This document shows, piece after piece, positions 1 through 11,816 of a stretch of 64,000 bases of DNA. Origin of the DNA: Glandiceps talaboti (lineage: Eukaryota; Hemichordata; Enteropneusta; Spengelidae); the NCBI RefSeq assembly GCF_964340395.1, contig NC_135567.1, positions 3,793,399 to 3,857,398 of the forward strand, read 5' to 3'. A program made the position numbers and the translations under genes. The notes under the pieces were generated by a model. That model was not told the origin of the DNA, did not search any database, and worked only from the letters and a program-made list of their open reading frames with translations. How positions within the stretch are numbered: the stretch's first letter is position 1; every line of letters begins with the position of its first letter.

Positions 1-1155
1 CTCAAGCACTCCAGTAGACCAGTCCCAGATAGAGCACCAGCCTTCAACCACTCCAGCAGACCAGTCCCAGATAGAGCAGCAGCCTTCAACCGCTACAGCA
101 GACCCGTCTCAGATAGAGCACCAACTTTCAACCGCTTCAGCAGACCAGTGCCAGATAGAGCACCAGCCCTCAAGCACTCCAGTAGACCAGTCCCAGATAG
201 AGCACCAGCTTTCAACCACTCCAGCAGACCAGTCCCAGATAGAGCACCATCCTTCAACCACTCCAGCAGACCAGTCCCAGATAGAGCACAATCCTTCAAC
301 CACTACAGCAGACCAGTCCCAGATAGAGAACCAGCTTTCAACCACTACAGCAGACCAGTCCCAGACAGAGAACCAGCTTTCCACCAATCCAACAGACCAG
401 TGCAAGATAGAGCACCAGCCCTCAAACACTCCAGTAGACCAGTCCCAGATAGAGCACCAGCCTTCAACCACTCGAGCAGATCAGTCCCAGATAGAGCAAC
501 AGCCTTCAACCGCTCCAGCAGACCAGTCCCAGATACAGCACAATCTTTCAACCACTCCAGCAGACCAGTCCCAGATAGAGCACAATCCTTCAACCACTAC
601 AGCAGACCAGTCCCAGTTAGAGCACCAACTTTCAACCACTCCAGCAGACCAGTCCCAGATAGAGCAGCAGCCTTCAACCGCTCCAGCAGACCAGTCCCAG
701 ATAGAGCACCATCCTTCAACCACTCCAGCAGACCAGTCCCAGATAGAGAACCAGCCTTCAACCACTACAGCAGACCAGTCCCAGACAGAGAACCAGCCTT
801 CAACCACTTCAGAAGACCAGTCCCAGATAGAGCACCAGCCTTCAACCACTCCAGCAGACCAGTCCCAGATAGAGCACAATCCTTCAACCACTACAGCAGA
901 CCAGTCCCAGACAGAGAACCAGCCTTCAACCACTTCAGCAGACCAGTCCCAGATAGAGCACCAGCCTTCAACCACTCCAGCAGACCAGTCCCAGATAGAT
1001 CACAATCCTTCAACAACTACAGCATACCAGTCCCAGATAGATCACAATCCTTCAACAACTACAGCAGACCAGTCCCAGACAGAGAACCAGCATTCAACCA
1101 CTACAGCAGACCAGTCCCAGATAGACCGTCAGCCTTCAATCACTCCAGCAGACCC
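1..1155. repeat. 42-bp tandem array (about 27 units, cut by window start)
   Basis: Direct repeats with a constant 42-bp period run from the first base to about 1155; a typical unit contains CCAGTCCCAGATAGAGCACC. Units differ by scattered substitutions and no indel is apparent, so the reading frame is kept. Because 42 is a multiple of three, two plus-strand frames and at least two minus-strand frames stay open, which produces several artefactual overlapping ORFs. Plus frame 2 reads a 14-residue unit, ADQSQIEHQPSTTP, and is the frame that runs on into non-repetitive protein-like sequence. The array therefore probably encodes, or once encoded, a Ser/Thr/Pro/Gln-rich low-complexity region upstream of the protease-like gene that follows. 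Confidence 0.95.
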
Positions 1156-1960
1156 ACATTTTCCCAGTCCCTTACCCTTCAGAAGGGAACCAAGAAGATT
1201 CATACTTGAACAGAGCCATTCACTTGCAAACTTAAAAAGAAGAAGAGAATTGACAGAGACAGAGTACGTTTAGCGAAAGATATTCCAAGTATGGTAAAAC
1301 TCATTAAAACACCAGGACAATGGATGACTGACCATGTCATGAATCACACACCAGCTCTATTTCAGCAGCAGAGTCCACACATGGACAGTCTACAGGATGT
1401 CCTTGTAATGACGGCAGGCTCAGCTATCATCACACCAGATCAAGAATTCATCCAAATACTGAATATAGACCAAAATCACTGGGTTACAGTATCCACTATT
1501 GGCTGCAGCAAAGGCGTAGTGAATGTATATGATTCCATGTGGTGTGGGCTAGATAGAAGAGCAAAGAAGGCTGTAGCCTGTCTGCTATGTCATGAAGGGA
1601 TAAGTATAAAAATACAGTGCGTGCGTACACAAACAATTAGGATGTGATGACTGTGGACTATTTGCTATGGCCAATGCAACAGCCAAATGACTGGAACCAA
1701 CAGAGTTTACGTGGGAGCAGACATCGATGAGAAGCCATCTCGCAACGAGTTTTCAACATCAAATCATGGAGATTTTCCCGTCATGGAGAAGATGATGGGG
1801 CCATAAAATCAGGAAAACGTTGACAGGCAACCAGATCGTGGAAGCAACATGATACAGTGTGACAAGTTTAAAGACTGGTACCATACTGATTGCAAAGAAC
1901 TGTCAGCAAGTTTACTTAAAACAAAAGACTGAAATTTGTGTGTACAAAGTGTAAAAACCA
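2..1960 (+). pseudogene. Decayed Ulp1/C48-like cysteine protease with C-terminal PHD finger
   Basis: Plus frame 2 is open without an ATG from base 2 to TAG at 1271-1273: the 14-residue repeats, then a basic stretch (LANLKRRRELTETEYV). Homology continues in frame 1 at about 1265-1647 with the Ulp1-like core: NHWVTVSTIGC supplies the His and VNVYDSMW the Asp. A second frame change near 1630 is needed to reach GCDDCGLFAMANATA, which holds the catalytic Cys. Further stops follow. At 1850-1955 a PHD-finger remnant is readable (MIQCDKFKDWYHTDC, then FVCTKC). The order repeat region, Ulp1-like protease, PHD finger is one I know from multicopy, possibly transposon-derived invertebrate proteins. Two frameshifts and several stops argue for a pseudogene, although undetected introns could mimic the first shift. 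A working enzyme of this family would cleave ubiquitin-like modifiers. Family assignment is fairly sure; function is inferred. Confidence 0.7.
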
Positions 1961-3520
1961 AATGTGTCACTAAATAACTGCCTCAACAAGTGATACTAGC
2001 AAATAACCAATGCTTTTCGTGGTTCTGATAACAGATGTAATGTTTTTAGGTGAAATCATGTATCATAAAATTTTTGAACTTTCTTGCTAGGCTCATGTGT
2101 GTAAAACTGCCAACCTTTAGCCAATATTGACAAAATAGTCAAACACTTTGAAACATGACAGTCTACATTGTATATTTAAAGGTCAAATCAATTCAAATGA
2201 GTAACATTCAAGGTGCAGTATCAATATATACATAACAAAAATGAATGTCACATATAATGAATGTCACATTTGATGCTAAATTTGTGTACACATTGATTCT
2301 GAAAAAGAATGCCAGTGAAAAAATAAGAACAACTCTTAGTACTATAGTGACTGTGGTCACACTTTACTTTTCACAAAGTCTACTTCTTGAGCACTCAACA
2401 ATGCCTACAGTTCATTTGAGCAAATAAAATGCCTCTCTTTTGAAGATGTGTAATGGCCTAGCTTTTTAATAAATTAAGACCATATGGAACTACAATTTTG
2501 CACAATAAATATCAAGTTCAATTTAACTGAATAGTTAATTTATCCTGTTTGTAACAATTGTAACCAAACTATGAAAACGTGAATTCACATTGGCTAAAAA
2601 CGTTTCTAAATTGTGCCTTTACAGAAAAGAAAAATATCTAAGAAAGATTTGGCAATGTTCATGCACCTTATGGTGTGAGCCATGACCTGGTAACAGACTA
2701 CATGTATGTTAAGTAACATCAATTCATATGTCTTGAGTAGCATTCGAAATGTATCGTTGATATCAATGAATGTCATATAAAACAGTCAAGTGAGTATAAC
2801 TGCTAATATTTGTAATCTAAGATCATAAGGAGAAAACCTGGCTCACAACTCCTATTTTATAATGTATATGACTTTAGTTGCTGTTCATTTTAGTGCTTTG
2901 TACATATGTGATGTCCTGTGTAAAAATATCGGTTTCTTGCAAATTTTTAAGACAATTTAATATTAGTGGCAGTACATTCTATTCATATCATGATGAAACA
3001 ATAAGTGCTTAGTAAGATTTGCTTTTATAGAAATGTATCTTCCATTTTTAAACGTTAATATCATTAAAAATGAACCAGTGGGATCGGATGAGAATGGGGT
3101 TTTGTTATACAGTGCATATGGGAGAGAGGTTGTGAAATTTCTACTCAAGAGTCCATATAGAAATCACTGCTGAGACATTTTTTGATTGCGTAGTAATTTC
3201 CATTTGAAAAACATCATACTTGGGAACCTTGGTCATCTATTGCATATTTTAAAATAATGTCCTTGGGGAAAACTTCGTGGGCATGTTTTCAATATGTTGC
3301 CATTATTATTGGATGCATCTTGTACTACACATACAAAAAGGTCTCACTGGTATGATTATAATACTGGTACATCTCTAATAAGCTGATTTTAAGACAGCTC
3401 TGTGCATTGATATCACCGACAGACTTGTAAAGTGTCTGTCCGAAGTTTGTGCTTCTTGTAGATATTTGAAACTGGGATTGTATTTACTCAAAGTATATAA
3501 AGGAGCTTTCAGTTTTATAT
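1961..3520. other. Non-coding stretch, no feature recognised
   Basis: AT-rich unique-looking sequence. The short open frames at 2245-2427 and 2963-3148 have no recognisable motif and no splice context, and I regard them as chance. It lies beyond the last ankyrin exon seen (transcription runs right to left), so it could be intron or 3' flank of that gene. Confidence 0.5.
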
Positions 3521-3521
3521 G

Positions 3522-3790
3522 ACCCCCCCCCCCCCGTCACCTCAATTTATTGGTCAAAGAAGGGAGGTCATCACTTTTACAAGGTGGATCAAGGAGGATT
3601 GCCTGAAGGTGATGATGATGATAATGATGATGATATTGGTGGTGGTGGTGGTGGTGGTGGTGGTGGTGGTGGTGGTGGTGGTGGTGACGATGACGATGAT
3701 GATGATGATGATGATGATGATATACCATACCATACGACGATGGTGACGAAGACGGTGACAACGATGATGATGATGATGATGATGATAGAG
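3522..3790. repeat. Poly-C run and GAT/GGT/GAC trinucleotide microsatellite
   Basis: A C homopolymer at about 3522-3535 is followed from 3609 by GATGAT, then GGT about 17 times, then GAC/GAT, an interruption (ATACCATACCATACGACG), and a second GAT tract to about 3787. Trinucleotide periodicity keeps several frames open on both strands (poly-Asp/poly-Gly, poly-His, poly-Ser/Pro). No motif outside the repeats supports a real protein. Confidence 0.95.
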
Positions 3791-5390
3791 GTGACGTCAG
3801 CAAAGTTAATGGTACTAAGGTTGCAGGTGGTGATGCAGGTGGTAAAAATGGAAGTGATTGTACCACTGCTGATATTACATTTATTCACAGGGGTTGATAA
3901 TTTATGATGGAAGGTAGTGAGGGTAATGAACATATTCAGGAGATGGCTTTCAAGGATTATGATGACAACAAAAGACACGAGTTTATGATATTTTATAATC
4001 TTGATATGGTTGCTATTTATTTTTATTCATATTCTATTGTTTATTGGAATGAAAAGAACTTGCTGTATTGATGATGTAATTTATTATTGATGATATACTA
4101 CTTATTTATTTATCTCATTGTTTTTGCAGTTATTTATCCTGTACTGATAGTGTATATTTAGACTTTAGGTATAGCTATTACATATTTTCAGATGTTATAT
4201 AATTATAATTTATTTACCGATACATATTATAATTTAAGGCTTTATGTATGGAATCCATGTGGATGGGGAATTTGAATTCATTATTTATCCATCATTTGAA
4301 ATCAAAATCACCAATCGATTGGATTCTAGGCTAGTATGCCCCTAGATGTGTGTGATAGTGTGCATAATAAAAATCTATTTCAACAGAATTATTTATTTTA
4401 TTTTCAAGTACACCCTTCTAATCACAGTTTTTCTAAAGTAACCCTCCAACAGAGGATGAAAATTTCGGAAGTACTAGCCCTCGATTTTCCGACCTCCGCC
4501 CTCCTCCAGATGTTTGAGAATGAAGCTTCGTTTTGTGTGTAGATTGAAAATATAACGACAATTCTCTAATAACACACACAACCAATCACAACTCATTTGG
4601 AACTGGCGATAGTAGATCGGACCGGATGTTATTTTACAGGGGGATACAATGTTATGCTGTAAAACATAAATTTTAATCTGGGCCCATTCTAACGCATGCG
4701 CATAAACGTTACCCAGATTCTATTTTACTGTGGACTAAAAAAAACATTACACCAGGAGATTATATATATTATTAATTATTCCTGTACAGCTACTAATATC
4801 AGAGGTATGTTTATGTATCTAAGAGTTCACTTTTCCACATGTAGCATTAACACCAAAGCTACACATGCTGGACAAACCCATAGAAGCTCACACTGTTGCT
4901 AAATTTACCACTAGAGGGCGACCTGAAGGTCGTAAGTACGATCGAGAAGGAAAGACACTCTAACTCCAACTCTAACTTGTGAGATTTAATTTGAGAGCTC
5001 GGAAATATACAAAAAATAAACATCAACGGTCAAATAAATAACGTCTAGTGATAGTAAATACCTTAAATTCTTTACTGTATAATTGTCATTTGTTTAAAAT
5101 GGCTACAGCTGACAATATTTAGTAATATAAGTTAACCTCACTCAAATCCAACACTTGCCCCGTACCCTAGGTATCACCTATATCCAACTGCAGTGCAAGG
5201 ACACAGCAACGACTGTATGTGTTGCATGATGACACATCGTAATGGCATTTTTCGATTGTTTACATAGTACAATTGTTTCCTGATTGGCTGTTTTGGTGTT
5301 GGAATGAACTTTTACATAGTAAACATTCTCTGAGTGCCAATCTACGTGAATTGGGTCAGCCTTTACTGTGTCTTTGGCACTGCAGTTGAC
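3791..5390. other. Non-coding stretch with one imperfect palindrome
   Basis: AT-rich, no recognisable gene. An imperfect inverted repeat at about 4674-4721 has arms starting AATCTGGG and ending CCCAGATT around a central GCATGCGC. Short ORFs at 4336-4542, 4696-4902 and 5178-5393 show no domain and are judged spurious. Confidence 0.5.
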
Positions 5391-5926
5391 CAAACTTGTA
5401 CTTATTGAGATATAAATTTTTGACCAAAATTCACATTTTACACCTACTTTGCATATTACTGTGTGAGATCATTATTTGCTTAATATTTCTTCATCCATAC
5501 CCCCTCAGATACGTCCAAATTAAATTTCAGCCCAATCTGCTGAGTAGTTTCGGAATTAAAGATTTTTGACCAAAAAGTCACGCTAATTTTGCATATTACT
5601 GATGGAATCATCTTGTCATGAACAAATCTAAATTTTTGACCAAAAAAGTCACACTAATTTTGCATATTACTGATGGAATGATCTTGTCATGAACAAATCT
5701 AAATTAAGTCACCTCTAAGAATGTTCCCATCATATTTCAGACCAAGCTGCCCAGTGGGTTTTGGAGTTGAAGTTTTGTTTTACCAAAAATCACATTTTTT
5801 TACCCAAAAGGGACATCTCGGTTGCAATCATTTTCATTTGAACAATTTCCCAACTAGATATCAGAAGTAACATCACTACCAAATATGAAAGCAATCGGCC
5901 CAGCATTTTTTTACTTTAACTTGTTT

Positions 5927-6006
<80 letters not shown>

Positions 6007-6047
6007 TTTGTCATGCCTATAGCACTACTGAATCTTATCAGTTCAAT
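5391..6047 (+). mobile_element. Family A interspersed element, copy 1 (5'-truncated)
   Basis: Contains the family A core in degenerate repeated form (TTTTTGACCAAAAA, TTTGCATATTACTGATGGAA, TTTCAGCCCAATCTGC), then AACAATTTCCCAACTAGA, a CA-rich microsatellite at 5930-6001, and the end module CACTTTGTCATGCCTATAGC. The terminal hairpin is cut short (GTTCAATAAAAAT instead of GTTCAGTTGTGCTA). There is no coding capacity. Confidence 0.75.
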
Positions 6048-6308
6048 AAAAATTACATGAGCACCAATAATAATTTTTATGTATAGTTCTTTTCTTCAAC
6101 ATTACTTGTAAACATGATATCAAAGGCCATTAACAATATACTTATCGGATTTAGTACTATGTGAAGGTGGTTGTCTTATGAAAACATGTGAATACCTACC
6201 TTATCATATCAAGAAGTTATCATCAAACATATTCTATGTCACATTGGAATAGGTGTACGCGTCACGTAATAGATACATAAAAGATTACCTCATTTAAACT
6301 CAACTTAC

Positions 6309-6401
6309 TTCGTTATCTCTTTCTGCACCAACATCCAGCAACAATTTAAAGATATCCAAATGTTGATTCTTATCAGCATAATGTAGACTTGTTTTGTTCT
6401 C
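6309..6401 (-). CDS. Ankyrin-repeat exon (fourth seen, most 3')
   Basis: On the minus strand this 93-nt exon follows an acceptor ending TTTTAATTATAG and is followed by the donor GTAAGTTG. It encodes 31 residues with the ankyrin core TSLHYADKNQHLDIFKLLLD, then VGAERDNE: TSLH for the usual TPLH, the first helix, H-L-D-I, and the LLL-x-x-GA turn. It is in the same phase as the other three exons and would add one more repeat to the chain. It is two codons shorter than the 33-residue norm and ends acidic (RDNE), so it may be the last or a degenerate repeat. Ankyrin repeats mediate protein-protein binding; partners cannot be told from here. The intron flanks resemble those of the exons at 14126 and 38543. 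Confidence 0.82.
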
Positions 6402-6519
6402 CTATAATTAAAAGAAAGAATTCATATTACTCTTTCTGTAATAAAAATGGATCATATCAATAATTACAATAATTATTGTAATTTTATCTTGTAAACAAAT
6501 AAAATATTTTATTTCAACA

Positions 6520-7469
6520 TATTGTTATTGTTATGTTGATTGGCTGTTCCTATGGGCGTGGTCTTGTTGCTAGGCACATTTACATAAATTTCTTAAATAT
6601 TTATGCATTTGTCTGTGAATCCCTGATGTTACCTTGCAATATCCGTGATTATTTGGTTGTTACTATGGGCATGGGCTTGTTGCTAGGCACATTTACATAC
6701 ATTTTTTAAATGTTTGTTCATTTGTGTATTAATTCATGTAGTTATTTTTGCAATACACATGATCATTTGGCAGTTGCTATGGGCATGGTCATGGTTGCTA
6801 CTGATAATTGCATACATTTTTTTGAATGTTTACTGACTTGCCTACCACATGATGTAATTGGACCAAACTCTTCTGGCATTTGGTTGTTGCTAAGGGCGTG
6901 GTCATAGTTGCTAAGGCCAATTGTATCAAACTATTTGGAAGAAAGTCTGCATAATAACAATTATTGAAACATGTAACCAAATTTCAGTCATTGATCGAGT
7001 ACTTCTTGAGATGTAAAATTCTGACCAAAATTCACCTTTATTGCATCTAATTTGCATATTACTGTTGAGATCATTATATTTTCAATAATTATTCATCTAT
7101 ATACACTTCCAGATGCATCCCCATTAAATTTCAGCCCAATCCGCTCAGTAGTATTGGAATGAAAGATTTTTGATCAAAAAGACACATTTTTAGCCCTATA
7201 TTACATATTACTGATGTAATTATTATGCAATGAGCATATCTTAAGTTACTTACACCTGCATACATTCCCACCAAAATTTCAGGTATAAACTGTCCAGTAG
7301 TTTTGGAGTTTAAGTTGTTTGACCAAAAATCATATTGTTTGACCCAAAATGCACACCCTTATGTCCCAACTAGACACCAGAAGTAACATGACCACCAAAT
7401 ATCAAAGCAATTGGTCCAGCAGTTTTTTTTACTTTAAGTTTTTACACACACATACACACACACACCCAC

Positions 7470-7560
<91 letters not shown>

Positions 7561-7567
7561 GCCAGCC

Positions 7568-7664
<97 letters not shown>

Positions 7665-7705
7665 CTTTGTCATGCCTCTAGCACAACTGAACCTTATCAG
7701 TTCTA
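6520..7705 (+). mobile_element. Family A interspersed element, copy 2
   Basis: A long copy. The 5' module is repeated about three times (GTTGCTATGGGCRTGG, TTGCTAGGCACATTTACATA) at 6535-6910. The core repeats follow (TTTGCATATTACTG, TTTCAGCCCAATCC), then CCCAACTAGACACCAGAAG, a (CAGA)n tract, and the end CACTTTGTCATGCCTCTAGC with a shortened terminal hairpin at about 7678-7702. Non-coding; apparent ORFs come from the microsatellite. Confidence 0.8.
7443..7663. repeat. (CA)n then (CAGA)n microsatellite inside family A
   Basis: A short CA-rich lead-in is followed by about 47 CAGA tetramers with one CAGCCAGC interruption near 7560. It is open in several frames (polyTDRQ on plus, SVCL repeats on minus) because 12 bp equals four codons. 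It lies at the position where other family A copies carry CA or CAGA tracts. Confidence 0.97.
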
Positions 7706-8023
7706 AAAATGATAAAATCAAGAAACTGATATATTTTATAAAGAGTTGTAATTTCGGGGTGTTTCACAGTCACTGATTTTCATCTGATTGTTATCATTTG
7801 CCCATAAGAACACTGCAATACCGTTGTGTGTGCATAATATCCCACTCACTCATTTCATCATTTTAGTGTCTTATTTAACAACAAAAACATAAAAATATTT
7901 GATCTAAAAAAACCACATTTAGTATTTATTAGAATACATAGTGATTTAGACCTACTACATTTAACAGTGGGACAATGGATCTTACTAAGACAGGCCCAAG
8001 CGATACCCAACAGGAGACAGAAT
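7706..8023. other. Short spacer, nothing recognised
   Basis: AT-rich sequence between family A copy 2 and the tyrosine-recombinase element. No coding or repeat signal seen. Confidence 0.5.
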
Positions 8024-9790
8024 AACTGAACATCAGACCTACATTATCTACCAGAACAGACAAGGAAACCATTCAGTCAGAGGTTAATTTGAAGTTGCCA
8101 ATGCAGCATAAAGCACTGGACGAACTACTTGCATCACTGGGTAACAACGCCCTGAAAGACGAACTGGTAGACAGCAGTATAAACAAAACCTCTAGTGCAA
8201 GTAATGTGAAAGGTGAGAAAAAACTACTACTAATACAAGACTTTATATCATCAAAAAAGGGATCATTTGATGTCTGTTATGAAACAGAAGTCATAAATGA
8301 TGGCCAAACTAAACTTGTGGTGCGTTCGGCTACACAACAACCAAAGCCAGATCAGGTTACACTCCCCCAATGGATTTCTGCAAACGTCCTTATACTGAGA
8401 ACGCTTATTCAACATGGTCTATCACAGGATGTAATCTTAATTAAGCTACCTCGAGCATATAATTAATATTGGTGACTATGCCTAATCATACATCACCAAA
8501 TCTGTTATCATGTTTTAGGACTTAAAATATAGGAAGAACCAGGCTTTGGCAACCTTGCCATAGAGAACGGTTGACCTCTACCTGTCACTCTATGACCACC
8601 TCTCCCACAAAAAACTAAACCTACGATAAAATCACGCTCTTTCAACCCTACTGGCAAGGAAATGTGTTTTGATTTCCAAAACACAACTGGCTGTCACAGG
8701 AAAGGACACAACACAATCACAGTCTAAATTGGAATAAAGTTGTTAAACTGAAACTGCAACAACCACTCACTTTCCTATGAATTCAAATCAACTCAGTTAC
8801 ACGAACCTTATCTCTAAATCAAAACAAATTAAACGACTTTTGTAACACAGTATTTCTGGTAAACCAAACTTACTACAGGACCTGTACAACACCAACTACA
8901 AAGCCTGGTTACAGAAGTACCTACATATAAAAGACTAGCATATGCAGAGACAACAAAGTGCACTTACAGTTCACAATGAACAGCTTACCTGTGTTTTTAT
9001 TTGTACTTTGGTATCCAGCCAGTGCCATGCAGTCAACTTAATGTGTGCCATTATGCAGTGTTCCTACCTTAAAGCAAACTGGTACACCAGGATACTTTAA
9101 TATTATCAGATTACTACACACTGAGGCTGGTTTACCCAACCCACTGGAAGACAACTGACGCCTTGATATTGTGAAACGCGGCATCTCACGTGGTAATGGA
9201 TCACCACCAAAACAAAAACTCCCTATAACACCCACAATTTTATTAGACATTCATACACAGTTGGATTTAATCATTCCGTTCAATAGCCTTCTTCACATTC
9301 ACAAGAAAGTCTACTCTGTTTAATGGCCTAACTACCAGCAGATGATAAATATCTCCACAGGTCGGACATCTAATTATATACAGACTATGCTATCTTAAGC
9401 ATAAGACATACCAAGATGATTCAGTACAGACAACGTGTATTGCAATTGTCATTCCATGCTATTCCTAATTCTTTCCTTTGTCCAATTGCATCCATTAAAC
9501 ACATACTCCATCTCTGCCCTTCAATCAAAATAACCAGCCATTTGTTCTCATATGGTTACTCAAAATAGTGATTTCAAAACCCTCAGTTAACACTAACCCA
9601 CACAAATTTCACTAAATCATTAAAAGTGGTACTAATTAGTTGTGGATACAAGTCATCACAGTACTCATGTCATTCTTTCCGTAGAAGTGGAGCCACTTTT
9701 ACATTTAGGGATACATCAATTTTTATCAAACATCAAGGTGACTGGTGATCCAATGCCTTTGAACGTTATACAATTGCTAACAATGACACT
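8024..9790 (+). pseudogene. Decayed DIRS/Ngaro-like tyrosine-recombinase retroelement (gag-like part and recombinase)
   Basis: The first open part (8024-8466) resembles the gag-like protein of DIRS/Ngaro elements: KALDELLASLGNNALKDEL, KKLLLIQDFISSKKG, then VTLPQWISANVLILRTLIQH, a module that precedes the capsid-like YLEYxxKI region in this order. After several stops, recombinase homology is readable at about 8930-9780: a CTYSSQ-type start, IQPVPCSQLN, HTEAGLPNPLEDN, RGISRGNGSPPKQKLPITP, and near the end SCGYKSSQYSCHSFRRSGAT, which carries the His-x-x-Arg of tyrosine recombinases (HSFRR). A short duplicate of the post-HSFRR region (GTGACTGNTGATCCAATGCC) occurs at 9739 and 9887. I see no reverse transcriptase between the two parts, where only about 0.4 kb remains, so this copy is internally deleted or a non-autonomous gag-recombinase form. 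Stops and frameshifts throughout mark it as dead. Confidence 0.68.
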
Positions 9791-11540
9791 AAACTTATGG
9801 TCACAAAATCCTTTACATTAGCCTTATCTTAATTATGACGTGGACAAGTAAAATTGCCATCCTGCAATTCTTATCAAGCAACAGGGTGACTGTTGATCCA
9901 ATGCCATTGAATGTAATAATATTAATGCTTTGACTTCGAATATTGTAAAATAAATTGTTTATATACATGTATCTAGATATGAGGAGCTCAAAATTGGATT
10001 CATTTCAACAATAAAGGCTATGTAACACAAAAAATAAACTTGTCTTAACCGGCTTTGGGTCTAACCAAGGTTTCACCAGATAAACCAACATCATATTTAA
10101 CCATGGTCAAACATGTTCATCCATGATCCCCAAAAAATTCAGCTGTGCCTTATACACCACGGTGGACCATGATTGACTGTGGTTTGCATCATGGAATTTT
10201 ATTTTAAGACATTTGCATTGTCCACTCTGATTCTCTCTATGTAGGATAAGCATTGCCTTCTTTGGAGAAAGACCCTCCAGTGCTCTACCCTTCAGGGTCA
10301 AAGTTGAATTGTCTGCATGTATGATTGAGACATGCCTGGCTGAGTGTACAGTCATACAGCAGGACTACAAATGGATATATGTGTTGCAACCAGTCATAGC
10401 TGTTATGTCATTATATAGTCTCTAGCTAAATCATCTGGCGTTACACTTAATCAAGAAATGAAACTCTTTATATTCTGAAATTAGCTGTAATGACAATCAA
10501 TTATCTGCCATCCCTTGAGACATAGTTGTACCATTCTATAGTTTTCCTTCCAAGATGCAAAATATAGCGTGGTGTAAACATTGTGTCTTTTTTGATAATT
10601 ACATCTACACCAGATTTGATGTAAATGTATAGTTTGACCAACTGCAAACATTAAACTGTTATCTTTTCCCAAGATGGTTGTGATGTATATTAAGTCTTTC
10701 ACATTAGATCTATGAAATAACTGTACAATGTAAAACCACATTGGGTGTAGGAATGGTGATCACAGTCTCGTTATCATTATTTGGTATTAAGGCACTTCCA
10801 TAATTTAAAAATAGTGTCAATAAAATATTTTGTAGCACAACTAATCAAATGTATATATGGTTCAATTTGCATACATTAATCAAAGCAATTGAAAGTACTA
10901 CTGGATAGCACATAATGAAATGTTGAAATTAATTACCAAGCCTGTATGTGTAACCACCGTAAATACAGAATAAAAAACAGGAAATCAAATCTGACTGACT
11001 AACACTCAACTCCACAGCCGTGCCATAGCGCATATGGTATATAACAACACCCATGATGAAACATGGAAGTCATAAACTTGATGACCATTGGAAATAAAAT
11101 TATGTATCGGTCAGCTTCAGAATTGTTTTTGTCCAAAAAAAAACCGCTCAGATTTTATGATTTACATACCACTGACACCATTTTGACAAGTTCAGTTATG
11201 AACAAATGAGCATCGAATCCTGGCAGGCTTGTAGGTTATTTAGCCAAACATAATTACATTAAGTTTATTTTTTTCATGTTTTATTGTAAAGGTAGGAGAA
11301 ATATATGTTTGAAATTGACTACAAACTGACTATTCAGATTAAAACTAATTTAACAATATATCTATCAGATTTAGCGCTCTGATAGATAACTAACTTTTAG
11401 AGAATTGTATGCAATCATTGAAAAATCTATAAAATATGGGAGACCAGTTAGGACAGCAATTGTGACTTGGAAACTGTGGCTCGTAAAACTGTGACATCTT
11501 GACCATGAATCCATTCTCGCAAGCCAGAGTTATTATTTCT
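9791..11540. other. Intronic sequence, no gene recognised
   Basis: Includes the 3' remainder of the recombinase element to about 9960, then AT-rich sequence. The minus-strand open frames at 10107-10355 and 10481-10741 have no motif I can name. A segment at 11345-11375 (ACAATATATCTATCAGATTT) is similar to 6133-6157, upstream of the 6309 ankyrin exon, but no exon is visible beside it. Confidence 0.45.
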
Positions 11541-11800
11541 ATGTGCGAGGCTCGTTAATAACGTTGCCGTAAAACAGACCGTGGTTTGCAACGATGTGGG
11601 AGGCTCGTTAAGAACGTTGCCATAAAACAGGCCGTGGTTTGCGACGATGTGGGAGGTTCGTTAAGAACGTTGCCATAACAGAGGCCGTGGTTTGCGACGA
11701 TGTGGGAGGCTCGTTAAGAACGTTGCCGTAAAACAGGCCGTGGTTTGCGGCGATGTGGGAGGTTCGTTAAGAACGTTGCCGTAAAACAGACCGTGGTTTG
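11541..11800. repeat. 53-bp minisatellite, about 5 units
   Basis: Units begin GTGGTTTGCGACGATGTGGG and continue with AGGCTCGTTAAGAACGTTGC and a CATAAAACAGGCC tail. Copies at about 11580, 11633, 11686 and 11739 are flanked by partial units. The array is more GC- and CpG-rich than its surroundings. It runs directly into the inverted-repeat segment that follows. Confidence 0.9.
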
Positions 11801-11816
11801 ATTTTAATCAGATTGT

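Noticed and set aside
1-1155. CRISPR-like array of regularly spaced repeats
   Set aside because: Units are directly adjacent with no unique spacers, and the context is animal nuclear DNA. The 46-, 53-, 60- and 31-bp arrays were rejected for the same reason.
148-1209. A 353-codon ORF starting at 148 (PVPDRAPAFNHSSR repeats)
   Set aside because: It is one of several open frames of the 42-bp array. The competing frame 2 leads into non-repeat protein-like sequence and has a more natural composition, so frame 1 over the array is probably a shadow, although the protease part further on does use frame 1.
3537-3978. ORFs of poly-His, poly-Asp/Gly and poly-Ser/Pro
   Set aside because: Produced by GAT/GGT trinucleotide repeats in all frames; no conserved flank or splice context.
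7429-7721. Cys-rich (SVCL repeats) and TDRQ-repeat ORFs that could suggest secreted Cys-rich peptides
   Set aside because: They are translations of the (CAGA)n microsatellite on either strand.
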